This document shows, piece after piece, positions 13,885 to 14,980 of a stretch of DNA of 14,980 nucleotides. How positions within the stretch are numbered: position 1 is the stretch's first letter; every line of letters starts with the position of its first letter. The DNA lies in NCBI GenBank assembly GCA_900553205.1, contig USCK01000030.1, positions 1 through 14,980 on the forward strand, in the 5' to 3' direction. Made by a program: the position numbers and the translations under genes. Below the pieces are notes generated by a model, which saw only the letters and a program-made list of their open reading frames with translations, ran no database searches and was not told the origin of the DNA. This stretch comes from an uncultured bacterium (GTDB lineage: Bacteria; Cyanobacteriota; Vampirovibrionia; Gastranaerophilales; Gastranaerophilaceae).

Positions 13885-14980
13885 ATGCAATTTACGATTA
13901 ACACCAATATTGCCAGTATGATGGTACAGTTGTCATTAAAGAAATCGACAATAGCTCTAAATCGGTCAATACAACGTTTGACAACGGGATATAAAATCAA
14001 TTCAGCAAAAGATGATGCTGCAGGTTATGGTGTTGCTCAAGGCATGAAAATAAAATTATCTTCTTATGGTGTAGTAAAAAAGAATGCAGAAATGGGAACA
14101 TCGTTTTTGGAAACTGCTAGTAATTCTCTTGAGCTTGTTCAAACTCATTTACAAAGAATCAGAGATTTGACGGAACAAGCTGCAAATGGTACTTATGGCA
14201 AAGAGTCAATAGATGCAATTCAAGCAGAAATTAGTGCAAGACAAAAAGAAGTTGATAGAATTCTTGATAGTACAGAATACAATGGTATCAAGGTGTTAAA
14301 AGCTAATGGTTTTATTGGTAATGTAAACAGAATTTCAGAAGATGATGCAAAAGCTCAAGGTTATACTGTAATAAAAACTGCTGATGATTTAAAGAAAATT
14401 TCATCAAGTGGTAAATATATCCTTATGGCAGATATAGATTTGAAAAATACAACTTGGAGTTCAAATTCTTTCTCTGGGACATTTGAAGGTAATGGATATT
14501 CCATATCAAACCTAGATAGAGCTCTGTTCTGGGATTTGTCAGGTGGAACTATTAAAAATCTTTCTGTTCAAGGTGAAACAAGTATTTCACTTGCTTTGGT
14601 TTCTCAATACATTAGTTCAAATTCCACAGTAGAGAATGTTACGGTAACAGGTAGTGTTACAGTAGCTAATGAAAGGGCTTACAATGCTGGTGCTTTAGCC
14701 GCTTATGTTAGGGGTTCTAATGTAAAAATAAATAATTGTTCGGCAAATGCAACTGTAACTTCAGCAGGTACGAATGTTGGAGTTTTAATTGGAGAATTGG
14801 GAACTGGAACAATTACTAATTGTTCTAGTTCAGGAAAAGCAACAGGGAAAGGTAATGTTGGTGGGTTAATTGGTATTGCAAATAACACGTCTCAACTTCA
14901 AATTCGGAATTGCATTACAAGTGCAGATGTCCATGGTACAGCTTGTGAAGCTTCAGCACATGGATGTGACACTTGTGCTG
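13885..14980 (+). CDS. Flagellin with GLUG-like central domain (3' partial)
   Basis: Open for 365 codons to the window edge. Residues 1-140 are a well-conserved flagellin N-terminal D0/D1: INTN (5-8), RLTTGYKINSAKDDAAG (31-47), LQRIRDLTEQAANGT (89-103), IQAEI (112-116), EYNGIKVL (131-138). From about 158 the hypervariable position holds a beta-rich domain: YTVIKTADDL, then FSGTFEGNGYSISNL (196-210), followed by GLUG-type repeats such as VGVLIGELGTGTITNC (298-313) and VGGLIG (325-330), a likely parallel beta-helix. Six cysteines (285, 313, 343, 354, 361, 364) are unusual for flagellin. The C-terminal D1/D0 is outside. GGAG (13877-13880) is 4 nt before the ATG. The protein should be exported by the flagellar apparatus and form part of the filament. 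Confidence 0.9.
   Translation, partial: MQFTINTNIASMMVQLSLKKSTIALNRSIQRLTTGYKINSAKDDAAGYGVAQGMKIKLSSYGVVKKNAEMGTSFLETASNSLELVQTHLQRIRDLTEQAANGTYGKESIDAIQAEISARQKEVDRILDSTEYNGIKVLKANGFIGNVNRISEDDAKAQGYTVIKTADDLKKISSSGKYILMADIDLKNTTWSSNSFSGTFEGNGYSISNLDRALFWDLSGGTIKNLSVQGETSISLALVSQYISSNSTVENVTVTGSVTVANERAYNAGALAAYVRGSNVKINNCSANATVTSAGTNVGVLIGELGTGTITNCSSSGKATGKGNVGGLIGIANNTSQLQIRNCITSADVHGTACEASAHGCDTCA

Noticed and set aside
14703..14888. Minus-strand open frame of 61 codons inside the flagellin gene.
   Set aside because: It is a shadow of the partial flagellin reading frame, which has clear family motifs and a promoter and Shine-Dalgarno.

Overview
The window is AT-rich, gene-dense bacterial DNA. 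The gene set suits a gut member of the non-photosynthetic cyanobacterial sister lineage (Melainabacteria/Vampirovibrionia, Gastranaerophilales): an exported SLH-domain protein, a PBS-lyase-type HEAT-repeat protein, a tRNA without encoded CCA, bacterial SpeH, and a flagellin. The assignment is inference from gene content and base composition; a Firmicute is not excluded.

Layout. Positions 1-61 hold the 3' end of a tRNA and its terminator. A small exported Tyr/Asn-rich protein (minus strand) and an SLH-domain protein (plus strand) diverge from a shared promoter region at about 382-495. Bases 1645-2322 have no protein gene. They hold a terminator, a 20-bp imperfect inverted repeat, and two outward-facing terminators that suggest two divergent small RNAs. 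A DegT-type sugar aminotransferase follows, with its own strong terminator. Six tightly packed plus-strand genes run from 3533 to 7964: HEAT-repeat protein, queC, DUF366 protein, SPOR-domain protein, TatD-like protein and tlyA. Next come speH (spermidine precursor synthesis) and a CopG/RHH regulator. A minus-strand signalling operon (10770 to 8799) encodes a histidine kinase with no sensor domain, then receiver, degenerate GGDEF and receiver domains split over two overlapping frames. On the plus strand there follow a minimal nucleotidyltransferase, a UvrA2-type ABC ATPase lacking the UvrB-binding domain, and a flagellin gene that runs off the window. The flagellin gene has a fully consensus sigma70 promoter and a leader of about 155 nt.

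How the genes work together. The 3533-7964 cluster is a housekeeping operon dominated by tRNA and rRNA modification (QueC, TlyA) plus envelope and nuclease-family functions. The signalling operon looks like a cytoplasmic phosphorelay whose c-di-GMP module has lost its catalytic motif.

Most unusual observations: (1) three genes (minus 381, plus 3533, minus 10770) have a -10 hexamer exactly 6 nt before the start codon, implying leaderless mRNAs; (2) two candidate divergent sRNAs lie between the SLH and DegT genes; (3) the flagellin carries a cysteine-bearing GLUG-like insert behind a conserved N-terminal D0/D1 region; (4) a GGDEF domain is split by an apparent one-base frameshift; (5) the TatD protein has lost several conserved histidines.
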